The notes under the pieces were generated by a model. It did no database searches. It saw only the letters and a program-made list of their open reading frames with translations, and was not told the DNA's origin. The position numbers and the translations under genes are program-made. 8,525 bases of DNA from Gemmatimonadota bacterium (GTDB lineage Bacteria > Gemmatimonadota > Gemmatimonadetes > Gemmatimonadales > GWC2-71-9), in contig JAOTWK010000134.1 of assembly GCA_029862935.1 (NCBI GenBank), positions 1 to 8,525 on the forward strand. The letters run 5' to 3'. Positions 1 through 5,918 of the stretch are shown piece by piece. Positions within the stretch are counted from its first letter, which is position 1. The number at the start of each line of letters is the position of its first letter.

Positions 1-248
1 CTGCATATTTGGTTGTGAGCGAGAACTACTATCCAGATTGGCGTGCGACGGTGGACGGGACTCCTGCGCCAGTCGTGCGCGGAAACGTGACGCTCTTGAC
101 CGTCCCGCTCACCCCCGGCGCCGAGCACGTTCGCCTCGAATTCCGAAGCGACGCCTATCGAACCGGCCGGCTCATCACATGGATCTCGTTGCTGGTCGCA
201 CTCACCGCGTTGGTCGCTCCCGCGGGCGTACGGAGGTTGCGTGGCTGA
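1..248 (+). CDS. YfhO-family membrane protein, C-terminal end (5' truncated by window)
   Basis: Only the last ~81 residues are visible; the frame is open to the left edge, so the gene begins outside the window. The visible part has the pattern typical of the YfhO tail: a soluble stretch with SENYYPDWRATVDG (a Tyr-Tyr-Pro-x-Trp turn followed by VDG), then a beta-rich stretch with AEHVRLEFRSDAYRTG, then one hydrophobic helix (about ITWISLLVALTALVAPAG) and a short Arg-rich cytoplasmic end. YfhO proteins are large multi-pass GT-C-like membrane proteins; Bacillus subtilis YfhO is implicated in adding sugars to lipoteichoic acid from a polyprenyl-phosphate donor. The next gene starts inside this one (8-base overlap) and encodes a polyprenol-phosphate sugar synthase, which fits a donor/transferase pair. 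Family call is fairly sure; the acceptor cannot be inferred. Confidence 0.8.
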   Translation, partial: AYLVVSENYYPDWRATVDGTPAPVVRGNVTLLTVPLTPGAEHVRLEFRSDAYRTGRLITWISLLVALTALVAPAGVRRLRG

Positions 249-972
249 CGAGCACGCCAAAGCGCTGGTCATCATCCCGACCTACGACGAGGCGAAGAAC
301 CTGCCGCTGATCGTCCCGCAGGTCCTGTCGCAGGATGACAGGCTCGAGGTGCTGGTCGTGGATGACAATTCGCCAGATGGGACCGGCCGGATAGCCGACG
401 AACTGGCGGCGGGGAATAGCCGCATCCACGTCATGCACCGCGAAGGCAAACAAGGGTTGGGAAAGGCCTATCGGGCCGGGTTCCGTTGGGCTCTCGAGCG
501 AGCGTATGAGTTCGTGTTCGAGATGGATGCCGATTTCTCGCACGACCCGAAGCATCTCTCACAGTTCCTCGAGGCGGCGGAACATGCCGACCTGGTTCTG
601 GGGTCGCGGTATCTGGACGGTCGGGTCACGGTGGTCAATTGGCCAATGCCGCGCCTGCTGCTCAGTTACTGCGCCAATATCTACGCGCGCCTGATCACGG
701 GGCTCAAAGTCTGTGACGCCACCGGGGGGTTCAAGTGTTTTCGTCGACGGGTGCTCGAGGCAATCGACTTGGATGCCGTGCGGTCAAACGGCTACTCCTT
801 TCAAATCGAGATGAGTCTTCGGGCCTCTCGCCGCGGATTCCGGATCAAGGAAATCCCAATCGTGTTCGTGGACCGTACTGAGGGCGACAGCAAGATGTCT
901 GGCACCATCATCTGGGAAGCGGTGTGGATGGTCTGGCGCCTCCGGCTCCGTGCCATCACCGGGCGCCTGTGA
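241..972 (+). CDS. GT2 glycosyltransferase, polyprenol-phosphate mannose synthase (DPM1) type
   Basis: The 243-residue protein has the GT-A fold of family GT2, DPM1 subgroup. Such enzymes move a sugar from GDP-mannose or another NDP-sugar to polyprenyl phosphate at the inner face of the membrane. Visible motifs: VIIPTYDEAKNLP (9-22), DDNSPDGTG (41-49), the metal-binding region EMDADFSHDP (94-103), GSRYLDG (121-127), DATGGFKCFRR (159-169), GYSFQIEM (184-191) and RTEGDSKM (212-219). There is no C-terminal transmembrane or GtrA-like domain, so it matches the short soluble form and would need another protein to flip the lipid-sugar. The GTG start at 241 follows GGAGG at 232-236 and overlaps the YfhO stop by 8 bases, suggesting coupled translation. 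The sugar is not readable from sequence; mannose is inferred from family resemblance only. Confidence 0.87.
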   Translation: MADEHAKALVIIPTYDEAKNLPLIVPQVLSQDDRLEVLVVDDNSPDGTGRIADELAAGNSRIHVMHREGKQGLGKAYRAGFRWALERAYEFVFEMDADFSHDPKHLSQFLEAAEHADLVLGSRYLDGRVTVVNWPMPRLLLSYCANIYARLITGLKVCDATGGFKCFRRRVLEAIDLDAVRSNGYSFQIEMSLRASRRGFRIKEIPIVFVDRTEGDSKMSGTIIWEAVWMVWRLRLRAITGRL

Positions 973-974
973 TC

Positions 975-979
975 GGAGG
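975..979 (+). promoter_or_regulatory. Ribosome binding site that sets the dapF start
   Basis: GGAGG lies 9 bases before the GTG at 989, just after the stop of the glycosyltransferase gene. It favours 989 over the in-frame ATG at 950, which has no comparable site, would overlap the upstream gene by 23 bases and would add 13 residues not usual for DapF. Confidence 0.65.
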
Positions 980-988
980 TCCTGGGCA

Positions 989-1837
989 GTGAACACGCTC
1001 GAGGGAACGGTCGTGTACAAGATGTCTGGGTCGGGGAACGATTTCGTCATGGTCGACGGTCGCACCGATCCGCCCAACCAGTGGACTGCCGAACGAGTGC
1101 AGTGGGTGTGCGCGCGGGGTACGGGAGTTGGAGCCGACGGCCTAGTCGTGCTCGAGCCCGGATCTGGCCCGGCGGCCGTCCGATTTCACTTCTTCAACTG
1201 TGACGGGCAACGCGCGGAGATGTGTGGGAATGCCGCGTTGTGCGCCGTTCGCTTGTCTGCGTGGCTGGAACTGGCTCCGCCAGAAGGCATGATCCTCGAG
1301 ACCGACAGCGGGCCCGTCAGGGGACAGTGTCTTCGAGGCGACGGAGAACGAAGCGAGATCGAACTCCCGACCACGACACCGCTGGTAACCCCCGAGGTCA
1401 GCCTCGCCACGGGTGAGCGGCTCATGCGATTCACGACGGTGGGTGTGCCCCATCTCGTGGTGCTGGTGGCCGATCTGGAGAAGGTTGCGATTCTCGAGCG
1501 GGGCAGGGAGCTGCGACAGCACCCGGCGGTCGCCCCTGCCGGCGCAAATGTCAATTTCGTCGCTGAAGACAGTGGAGGGTGGTCGATGCGCACGTACGAA
1601 CGAGGCGTGGAGGCCGAAACACTCGCCTGTGGCACGGGTGCCGTTGCCTGCGCTGCCACCCTGGCCTCCGCTTGTAGTGTCGCACTCCCCATCGGCCTCC
1701 GGACCCGCTCCGGCACAGAGCTCACGGTGAATGCCAATCTGGCACAGGAGGGCCAGCTCCACCACCCGCTTTTGGCTGGCCACGGCCGCCTCACATACCG
1801 CGCGATCCTCGGTGGCGCCAGCCGCTGCTACCTCTGA
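989..1837 (+). CDS. dapF: Diaminopimelate epimerase
   Basis: DapF interconverts LL- and meso-diaminopimelate in the cytoplasm without a cofactor; the meso form feeds lysine synthesis and peptidoglycan cross-links. From the GTG the protein is 282 residues, normal for the family. It starts with the expected KMSGSGNDFVMVDGR. Both catalytic cysteines are present: Cys79 in EMCGNAALC and Cys214 in ETLACGTGAVACA, the latter preceded by the substrate-binding YERGVEAET. Two local differences from the textbook enzyme: the first motif reads GNAALC instead of GNGARC, and the GNPH segment reads GVPH. I believe both occur in divergent DapF lineages, so activity is still likely. The gene lies 16 bases after the glycosyltransferase gene and probably shares its transcript. 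No other lysine or peptidoglycan gene is next to it. Confidence 0.95.
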   Translation: MNTLEGTVVYKMSGSGNDFVMVDGRTDPPNQWTAERVQWVCARGTGVGADGLVVLEPGSGPAAVRFHFFNCDGQRAEMCGNAALCAVRLSAWLELAPPEGMILETDSGPVRGQCLRGDGERSEIELPTTTPLVTPEVSLATGERLMRFTTVGVPHLVVLVADLEKVAILERGRELRQHPAVAPAGANVNFVAEDSGGWSMRTYERGVEAETLACGTGAVACAATLASACSVALPIGLRTRSGTELTVNANLAQEGQLHHPLLAGHGRLTYRAILGGASRCYL

Positions 1838-1936
1838 CCATCTGTGGAAAACCCTCAACGACCCACTCCGCCTCGATTCCAACAAACGCTCGTTCGACGA
1901 TCCCATCCCATTACCGGATAACATGTTACGAAACCT

Positions 1937-1968
1937 CTGTGTGGAAGGCGGCGGCCTTATCCACACAG
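1937..1968. terminator. Stem-loop, candidate bidirectional terminator between convergent genes
   Basis: CTGTGTGG (1937-1944) pairs with CCACACAG (1961-1968), and AAGGC (1945-1949) with GCCTT (1954-1958), giving 13 base pairs with a two-base AT bulge and a GGCG loop. Its place about 100 bases after dapF and about 145 bases after the end of the opposing TPR gene fits a shared transcription stop. There is no T-run on either strand, so it is not a classical intrinsic terminator. The right arm contains TTATCCACA, so a protein-binding inverted repeat is an alternative. Confidence 0.4.
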
Positions 1969-1980
1969 TTGACGCTGTCG

Positions 1981-2008
1981 TATTAACATAACATATCTTA
2001 TACGCAGT
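1981..2008 (-). other. dif: dif-like XerC/XerD recombination site (putative replication terminus)
   Basis: Read on the minus strand, this 28-bp site has a XerC-type arm ACTGCGTATAA (2008-1998), a 6-bp centre GATATG (1997-1992) and a XerD-type arm TTATGTTAATA (1991-1981). Compared by eye with the Escherichia coli dif site as I remember it, 20 of 28 positions agree, 17 of 22 in the two arms, including the unbroken TTATGTTAA of the XerD arm and the ATAA-N6-TTAT core. XerC and XerD act at dif to resolve chromosome dimers under FtsK control. The site sits exactly where plus-strand genes on the left meet minus-strand genes on the right, as expected at a terminus. Alternatives are an attachment site for an element that uses XerCD, or chance similarity in an AT-rich patch. 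Confidence 0.68.
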
Positions 2009-2112
2009 TTGTTCTGAGCGTGGAGGCGCGTCCCTGGGGCATTAGGTACGGGATCGACGAAGAATTGGGAGCCTGGGCTACGCCTGGCTCGGATTGGCAG
2101 CCTGAGCGGCGC

Positions 2113-2817
2113 TCAACTCGAAGGTGCTGCCTGGCGGGCTCGCAACTCGCCGAGTCGTACGCGTGCCTCGGCTGCGCTGGGTGCCTCGCCATGCTCGGTG
2201 ACGACCCGATCGTAGGCCGCGATGGCCCGAGCGGTGTCCCCCGCTGCCCAGAATGCGCGACCAGCGTCATTCAGATATTGGGCGCTCAGAAGCCCATACC
2301 AGGTGGAATTAGCCGCGTCGAGATATGCATCGCCTGCCTCTTCCATGTTTCCAAGGTTCTCGAGCGCTGCTGCCAGCAGGCTGTATGCGGAGGCTCGGAA
2401 CTGATCTTCCAGGCCGCCGTCGACGGCCCGACGGAGCTCCTCGGCTGCCAAGCTCGGTTGTTCTTGCAGCAGGCGAACCTGACCCAACAGGATTGCGCCC
2501 TCGCCAGCGGCCCGCGTGCCCTTAAAGCCGCTGATGAGGCGCGAGAGATCGCTCGCCGCGAGGGCGAAATTGCCGGATTGGGAGGCGAAGCGGGCCCGGT
2601 CCAGCGCCTCGGCGGCGGCAGCTTCGCGATTCCGCTGATACGCGAACACGAACAACACGATGGCCCCGATCACGACGACCGAACCAACGCCAACGATCAC
2701 TTGGCGTCGATGTTTCTGGATCCACTCGATGAACCGTTCGCCAAGATCTGGCGCCTCCGGTGCCACTTTGGCCGGTGCGGCGGGATCCGATTTCGCTTTC
2801 AGCTTCTTCTTTGCCAT
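2113..2817 (-). CDS. Membrane-anchored TPR protein (YfgM-like)
   Basis: The 234-residue protein starts with a Lys-rich, disordered segment (MAKKKLKAKS, then Ala/Pro-rich to about residue 23), followed by a basic region KHRR and one transmembrane helix at about 39-60. The remainder is Ala-rich and helical, with TPR-like pairs, for example AYSLLAAALENLGNMEEAGDAY and AGRAFWAAGDTARAIAAYDR. This layout (short N-terminus inside, one helix, TPR domain outside) matches the YfgM/TPR_21 group; E. coli YfgM is an ancillary SecYEG partner working with PpiD. Here the role is inferred from architecture only. The ATG has no clear Shine-Dalgarno sequence. It is the first gene after tRNA-Arg, 52 bases away, and might be read through from it. 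It is the minus-strand gene nearest to the dif-like site. Confidence 0.75.
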   Translation of the reverse strand: MAKKKLKAKSDPAAPAKVAPEAPDLGERFIEWIQKHRRQVIVGVGSVVVIGAIVLFVFAYQRNREAAAAEALDRARFASQSGNFALAASDLSRLISGFKGTRAAGEGAILLGQVRLLQEQPSLAAEELRRAVDGGLEDQFRASAYSLLAAALENLGNMEEAGDAYLDAANSTWYGLLSAQYLNDAGRAFWAAGDTARAIAAYDRVVTEHGEAPSAAEARVRLGELRARQAAPSS

Positions 2818-2846
2818 GGCTCGTTTTCGTCTTCTCGTTGAGTTGC

Positions 2847-2860
2847 CAGCGCATGCGCTG
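2847..2860. repeat. Perfect 14-bp palindrome between tRNA-Arg and the TPR gene
   Basis: CAGCGCATGCGCTG equals its own complement. It lies 10 bases beyond the tRNA 3' end and about 30 bases before the TPR-gene ATG. In RNA it would form only a 5-bp stem with a CAUG loop and no T-run follows, so a terminator role is weak. It could be an operator or a processing signal. Confidence 0.5.
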
Positions 2861-2869
2861 CCGCGCCGA

Positions 2870-2943
2870 TGCGCCCGGCAGGACTCGAACCTGCGACCCC
2901 AGGATTAGGAATCCTGTGCTCTATCCACCTGAGCTACGGGCGC
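2870..2943 (-). tRNA. tRNA-Arg, anticodon CCU
   Basis: The minus-strand cloverleaf is complete. Acceptor GCGCCCG pairs with CGGGCGC, D-arm GCTC/GAGC, anticodon stem CAGGA/TCCTG around the loop TTCCTAA with anticodon CCT, and T-arm GCAGG-TTCGAGT-CCTGC. The discriminator base is A (2870). CCA is not encoded, so it is added after transcription. It decodes AGG arginine codons, which are rare in GC-rich genomes. No convincing -35/-10 pair is visible; TAGTTT lies about 15 bases before the 5' end, without a well-spaced partner. Confidence 0.96.
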
Positions 2944-3193
2944 AACAGGCTCGGTAAACTAATCTGCTGGGAGGTACCGAACCACCCGCCTTTCGTCTGA
3001 CTACAAACCGCCTGGTCATCGAGACCGAGTCGACGAGGGTGCCCGATCTGCCTGTCGAAACAGCACGGGATTCCCATTGTCGGCACGTTCCTGGAGCAAA
3101 GGCCCATCAACGGCAGTCGCGCACTTCCATGGCTTCACTCGCCACGTGAGGTGCTCGATCGGCCTGCTCAATCGTCTCCGCCGCAAGTGCTAA
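2944..3193. other. Intergenic gap between the acylphosphatase gene and tRNA-Arg
   Basis: I see no gene here. The longest minus-strand frame of note is about 40 codons (from a GTG near 3138) with no recognisable motif and no ribosome binding site. It must hold the end of the der-acylphosphatase transcript and the tRNA promoter, but no stem with a T-run and no clear promoter hexamers stand out. AAGTGCTAA at 3185-3193 resembles half of a CIRCE element, without the second half. Confidence 0.55.
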
Positions 3194-3481
3194 CTATTTT
3201 ACTTCAAAGGACTTAGTTATAATCGTCTCATGTGGAATCACGAGCTTGTCCACATTGTCAACACGCGCCATGCGAGGCCCTCGGTGCAACGCCGTCTCCA
3301 TCTCCGCCAGTGATTCCGCGCGGCCCTTCGCAACGACTTCGACCCGCCCGTCTGGCAGGTTGCGGGTCCAGCCGACTAGCCCGAGCGCCTGCGCTTGGCG
3401 TAGGGTGAACCACCGAAAGCCCACTCCCTGGACTCGGCCCGAAATGAACAGGCGCGATGCGGTGACACCCTGCTCCACCAC
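3194..3481 (-). CDS. acyP: Acylphosphatase
   Basis: This small cytosolic enzyme hydrolyses carboxyl-phosphate bonds such as acetyl phosphate or other acyl phosphates. The 95-residue length is typical. The family signature is intact: GRVQGVGFRWFTLRQAQALG holds the phosphate-binding loop and catalytic Arg23, and GWTRNLPDGRVEVVAKG holds Asn41, which orients the attacking water. The start is GTG at 3481, 3 bases after the DedA stop; a second GTG directly follows and could also serve. No good ribosome binding site is visible, so translation probably depends on coupling. It is the last gene of the tight string that starts at or before der. That string also encodes PlsY, an acyl-phosphate user, so a link to acyl-phosphate balance is possible but unproven. 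Confidence 0.93.
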   Translation of the reverse strand: MVEQGVTASRLFISGRVQGVGFRWFTLRQAQALGLVGWTRNLPDGRVEVVAKGRAESLAEMETALHRGPRMARVDNVDKLVIPHETIITKSFEVK

Positions 3482-3484
3482 GGA

Positions 3485-4153
3485 TCAGCCGGCCCCGCCG
3501 GCCTCCGACTCCTGGCTCCGACGTCGGCGCCGCTGCGCCAGCACGTACACCCCGATAATCAGTAGCAGAATTGGGATCAGCCAGAGGAAGGCGCGCGAGG
3601 CGAGTTCTCGGAATTCCGGCCTCTCGATCAGGGTGTCGAAGCCGGTCACGACCTCCGAATGCGCTCCCACGTACCAGCCGACGTAGGTCAAGATGGCGCA
3701 CCAAATGCCGGCGCCAAGGGCCGTGTAGAGTGCGAAACGGCCCAGCCGCATGCGCGCAACGCCCGCCGGGAGGGAGATCAGCTGTCGGATCACCGGAATG
3801 AGACGGCCGACGAACGTGCTGATCTCCCCGTGACGGCGGAAGAACGCTTCTGAGCGGTCGAGCGATCTCTCGCGCATGAGGAAGAACCGATGGTATCGGT
3901 GTAGGAGCGGGCGGCCGAGGCGGACGGCGAGGTAATAGTTGAACAGTGCCCCAATCAGGCTTCCGGAGAGGCCCGAGGCCAGGGCTAACCACGCGTTCAT
4001 TCGTCCCTGCGCCGCCAGATATCCCGCCGGCGGAAGCACCACCTCGCTGGGGAACGGGAAAAACGATGACTCGAGCGCCATCAGCAACGTGATTCCAGGA
4101 TAGCCCAGCCGCAGGATCAACTCGGTGAGCCAGTGGATGGCGGCTTCAAGCAT
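3485..4153 (-). CDS. DedA-family membrane protein
   Basis: DedA proteins are inner-membrane proteins; some members flip undecaprenyl phosphate back for reuse and support membrane potential and envelope integrity. The 222-residue protein has several hydrophobic segments (about 12-30, 53-78, 139-163, 187-207) and the family landmarks: FPFPSEVVLPPAGYLA with acidic Glu37 and the double proline, and GRLIPVIRQLISLPAG (116-131) with Arg117 and Arg123, which correspond to essential arginines in E. coli YqjA/YghB. The middle segment reads IGALFNYYLAVRLG rather than the common GD-containing form. The C-terminus is very basic (RRRRR). The frame is open much further upstream, but that part would lie inside pcm; the ATG at 4153 overlaps the pcm stop by 8 bases and gives the normal DedA N-terminus. 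Confidence 0.9.
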   Translation of the reverse strand: MLEAAIHWLTELILRLGYPGITLLMALESSFFPFPSEVVLPPAGYLAAQGRMNAWLALASGLSGSLIGALFNYYLAVRLGRPLLHRYHRFFLMRERSLDRSEAFFRRHGEISTFVGRLIPVIRQLISLPAGVARMRLGRFALYTALGAGIWCAILTYVGWYVGAHSEVVTGFDTLIERPEFRELASRAFLWLIPILLLIIGVYVLAQRRRRRSQESEAGGAG

Positions 4154-4829
4154 CGCCGGCTGCGGCCTCGTCTGCGGAGAAGCCGTGACGACCCCGCAGA
4201 GGGACGAATCGGTCCTCACCCAGGGTCTCGGTTTCGACGCCGGATCCTCGTTTCGTAACGCGGGTGAGATGCTGAGTGGTGCCCTCCGCCAATGGCATGA
4301 CGAGCCGGCCACCCTCGCGGAGCTGCTCGATGAGTGGGCGCGGCACGGTCGGGCCGGCTGCGGCAACGACAATGGCATCGTACGGCGCCTCGGAACGCCA
4401 TCCCAGCGATCCATCTCCCACGATGAGCAGGACGTTGTCGAGGCCCGCTTGCTGGAATCCTCTTCGTGCGAGGTCCGCGAGAGCCCGGATGCGTTCGATC
4501 GTGATGACGCGGTCGGTGAGATGGGCGAGGAGGGCCGCCTGGTAGCCCGATCCTGTACCGATTTCCAGAACGCGCTCGGTGCCGGTCAGCTCGAGCGCCT
4601 CGAGGTAGCGGGCTTGAGTGCTGGGCTGGGAGATCGTCTGTCCGTACCCGATGGGCAGTGCCGTGTCGTCGTACGCGCGTCGTCGCAACGCCTCCGGAAC
4701 GAACACGTGCCGCGGCACCTCGCTCACCGCCTGTAATACCGCGAGATCGCGGATTCCCTGGCGTCGCAGGTGTTCGACGAGGCGGGTGCGATACCCACCG
4801 AAACTGTCCCCTACCCTCCCAGGTTCCAC
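4146..4829 (-). CDS. pcm: Protein-L-isoaspartate O-methyltransferase
   Basis: Pcm uses S-adenosylmethionine to methylate isoaspartyl residues in damaged proteins, starting their repair. The 227-residue protein has the expected order: VSEVPRHVFVPE (35-46), YDDTALPIGYGQTISQPS (53-70) with the substrate-loop ISQP, SAM motif I VLEIGTGSGYQAALL (87-101), GDGSLGW (138-144), YDAIVVAAAGPTVP (150-163), and LREGGRLVMPL. Motifs are intact; the extended C-terminus is variable in the family. The start must be GTG at 4829, the only in-frame start before the conserved region. GAGG stands 10 bases upstream, and the first 19 bases overlap the end of surE. The surE-pcm pair is also adjacent in E. coli and many proteobacteria. 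Confidence 0.94.
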   Translation of the reverse strand: MEPGRVGDSFGGYRTRLVEHLRRQGIRDLAVLQAVSEVPRHVFVPEALRRRAYDDTALPIGYGQTISQPSTQARYLEALELTGTERVLEIGTGSGYQAALLAHLTDRVITIERIRALADLARRGFQQAGLDNVLLIVGDGSLGWRSEAPYDAIVVAAAGPTVPRPLIEQLREGGRLVMPLAEGTTQHLTRVTKRGSGVETETLGEDRFVPLRGRHGFSADEAAAGDA

Positions 4830-5560
4830 GCGCGCACGTCCTCGAGGAGAGCGTAGTTAGTGAGATCGAGGTGCAGTGGTGTCACGGAGATGAAGTGCTC
4901 TTCGATCGCTTGGAAGTCAGAATCCTGGCTGCCGCTCCACGAGATGTGTCCGCCGCCGATCCAATAGCCCGGGCGCCCCCACGGGTCCGTGGTGCGAAGC
5001 AGCGAATCGGAGTAGACCCGCCTGCCGAGGGTGGTCACCCGGATCCCCCGAATATCGTCTCCAGGAATCGGCGGGAGGTTAACGTTGAGCAGTGTCTCTT
5101 TGGGAAAGTGCTCCACGTGCACCGCACCCTGAACGATGCGATCGAGCCACGGGCGGTGGCTCTCGAGCAGCGCCACATCGTCGCCTGCCAGCGAGAGGGC
5201 CACACTGGGAATGCCGTAGGACAAGCCCTCCATCGCGGCCGCAACGGTGCCGGAGTACAGCACGTCTTCACCCATGTTCGGGCCGTGGTTGATGCCGGAG
5301 AACACGAAATCCGGTTTGTCGTCGAGAAGGGCCCCAAGGGCGAGGAGCACGCAGTCGGTGGGAGTGCCGTCGACCTGAATCGAGCCGTCCTGGCGACGAG
5401 TTGACCGCAGAGGTCGTCCCAGTGTGAGGGAATGACTCGAACCACTTTGCTCGCGGTCCGGTGCGACCACCGTAACCGTTCCGACACTCCGACACACTTC
5501 GGCGAGGACCTCGAGCCCTCGGGCGAGAACGCCGTCGTCGTTACTCAGTAGGATGTTCAA
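4811..5560 (-). CDS. surE: 5'/3'-nucleotidase SurE
   Basis: SurE is a metal-dependent cytosolic phosphatase acting on nucleoside monophosphates and is linked to survival in stationary phase. The 249-residue protein has the metal-site residues in order: Asp8 and Asp9 in LLSNDDG, Ser39 in APDREQSGSSHS, and Asn91 in SGINHGPNMG; VDGTPTDCV (63-71) and LYSGTVAAAMEG follow. The frame is open upstream inside the MerR gene, but the family always starts directly before NILLSNDDG, so I choose the TTG at 5560. That start lies 20 bases inside the merR 3' end, with no strong Shine-Dalgarno sequence, indicating translational coupling. The gene then overlaps pcm by 19 bases. Product is certain; the start codon is likely but unusual. 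Confidence 0.94.
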   Translation of the reverse strand: MNILLSNDDGVLARGLEVLAEVCRSVGTVTVVAPDREQSGSSHSLTLGRPLRSTRRQDGSIQVDGTPTDCVLLALGALLDDKPDFVFSGINHGPNMGEDVLYSGTVAAAMEGLSYGIPSVALSLAGDDVALLESHRPWLDRIVQGAVHVEHFPKETLLNVNLPPIPGDDIRGIRVTTLGRRVYSDSLLRTTDPWGRPGYWIGGGHISWSGSQDSDFQAIEEHFISVTPLHLDLTNYALLEDVRAWNLGG

Positions 5561-5918
5561 CGGGCGATTTGCCGTCGAGGAGGTCGAGTATGCGCTGGAG
5601 CTCGCCGCGGAGGCTCTCGATGGTCTCGCGTTCGAGCGCCACCCGGGCCTCGGATTTGAGCAGCCCCGTTCGGCGGTAGTGCTCGATCCGCCGTCGGGCA
5701 CCCTCGATCGTGTACTTCTCGGTGTACAGGAGATGCTTGACCAGCATGATCAGTTCGATCTCGCGTCGCTGATACACGCGGTTCCCCGACCGGTTCTTCG
5801 CCGGATTGAGGAATCGGAACTGACTTTCCCAGTACCGTAGCACGTGCGGCTTCAAGTCCGTCAGTTGACAGACATCCCCGATCGAAAAGAACTCCTGTAC
5901 CGGTTGGGATGCGGTCAT
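5541..5918 (-). CDS. MerR-family transcriptional regulator
   Basis: The 125-residue protein has a winged helix-turn-helix of MerR type: FFSIGDVCQLTDLKPHVLRY (helix-turn-helix, 10-29), WESQF, then the wing with NRSGNRVYQRREIELI (42-57), and EKYTIEGARRRIEHY (68-82). The tail (about 88-115) is a probable dimerising coiled coil. There is only one cysteine (Cys17, in the DNA-binding part) and no ligand domain, so this is not a metal sensor. Its target is unknown; from memory, this subtype is often found beside surE. I prefer the ATG at 5918: it overlaps the gpsA stop as ATGA and has GGAG 8 bases upstream. The ATG at 5924 is in frame but only 2 bases from that GGAG. It overlaps surE by 20 bases. 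Confidence 0.87.
   Translation of the reverse strand: MTASQPVQEFFSIGDVCQLTDLKPHVLRYWESQFRFLNPAKNRSGNRVYQRREIELIMLVKHLLYTEKYTIEGARRRIEHYRRTGLLKSEARVALERETIESLRGELQRILDLLDGKSPVEHPTE

Larger units (their letters stand above)
1838..2112. other. Non-coding junction between two converging gene strings
   Basis: No credible gene lies between the dapF stop and the end of the TPR-protein gene on the other strand. Besides the stem-loop at 1937-1968 and the dif-like site at 1981-2008, it contains a perfect 10-bp palindrome TAACATGTTA at 1919-1928, a DnaA-box-like TGTGGAAAA at 1843-1851 (complement of TTTTCCACA), a second exact box TTATCCACA at 1957-1965 inside the stem-loop, and a weak interrupted stem GAGCC/GGCTC at 2069-2090. 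No T-run follows any stem. The segment 1981-2002 is 19/22 A or T, in strong contrast with the GC-rich surroundings. Confidence 0.7.

Noticed and set aside
1969..1999. TTGACG followed by AT-rich hexamers, resembling a rightward promoter for an unannotated RNA.
   Set aside because: Hexamers with 17-19 base spacing fit the -10 consensus poorly (CATATC or TATCTT), there is no gene downstream on the plus strand, and the AT-rich bases belong to the dif-like site.
1838..2010. Candidate replication origin: two perfect DnaA-box nonamers plus an AT-rich stretch.
   Set aside because: The genes converge on the region rather than diverge from it, no dnaA/dnaN/gidA-type gene is near, only two perfect boxes exist, and the AT-rich stretch is better explained as a dif site. 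GC skew over the genome would decide.
2069..2090. Stem GAGCC/GGCTC after the TPR gene as its terminator.
   Set aside because: The stem is short and interrupted and no T-run follows on the minus strand.
2020..2841. A 273-codon open frame on the plus strand.
   Set aside because: It lies opposite the TPR-protein gene, has no recognisable motif and a Cys/Arg-rich unlikely composition; long antisense frames are common in GC-rich coding DNA.
3185..3193. AAGTGCTAA, resembling half of a CIRCE (HrcA) operator.
   Set aside because: The second half TTAGCACTC is absent at the required distance and no heat-shock gene is next to it.
3258..3992. A 244-codon minus-strand frame across acylphosphatase and DedA.
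   Set aside because: It is out of frame with two clearly conserved genes, and its Arg/Pro-rich sequence matches no family I know.
4658..5404. A 248-codon plus-strand frame opposite surE and pcm.
   Set aside because: surE and pcm are certain from their motifs on the other strand, and this frame shows no domain.
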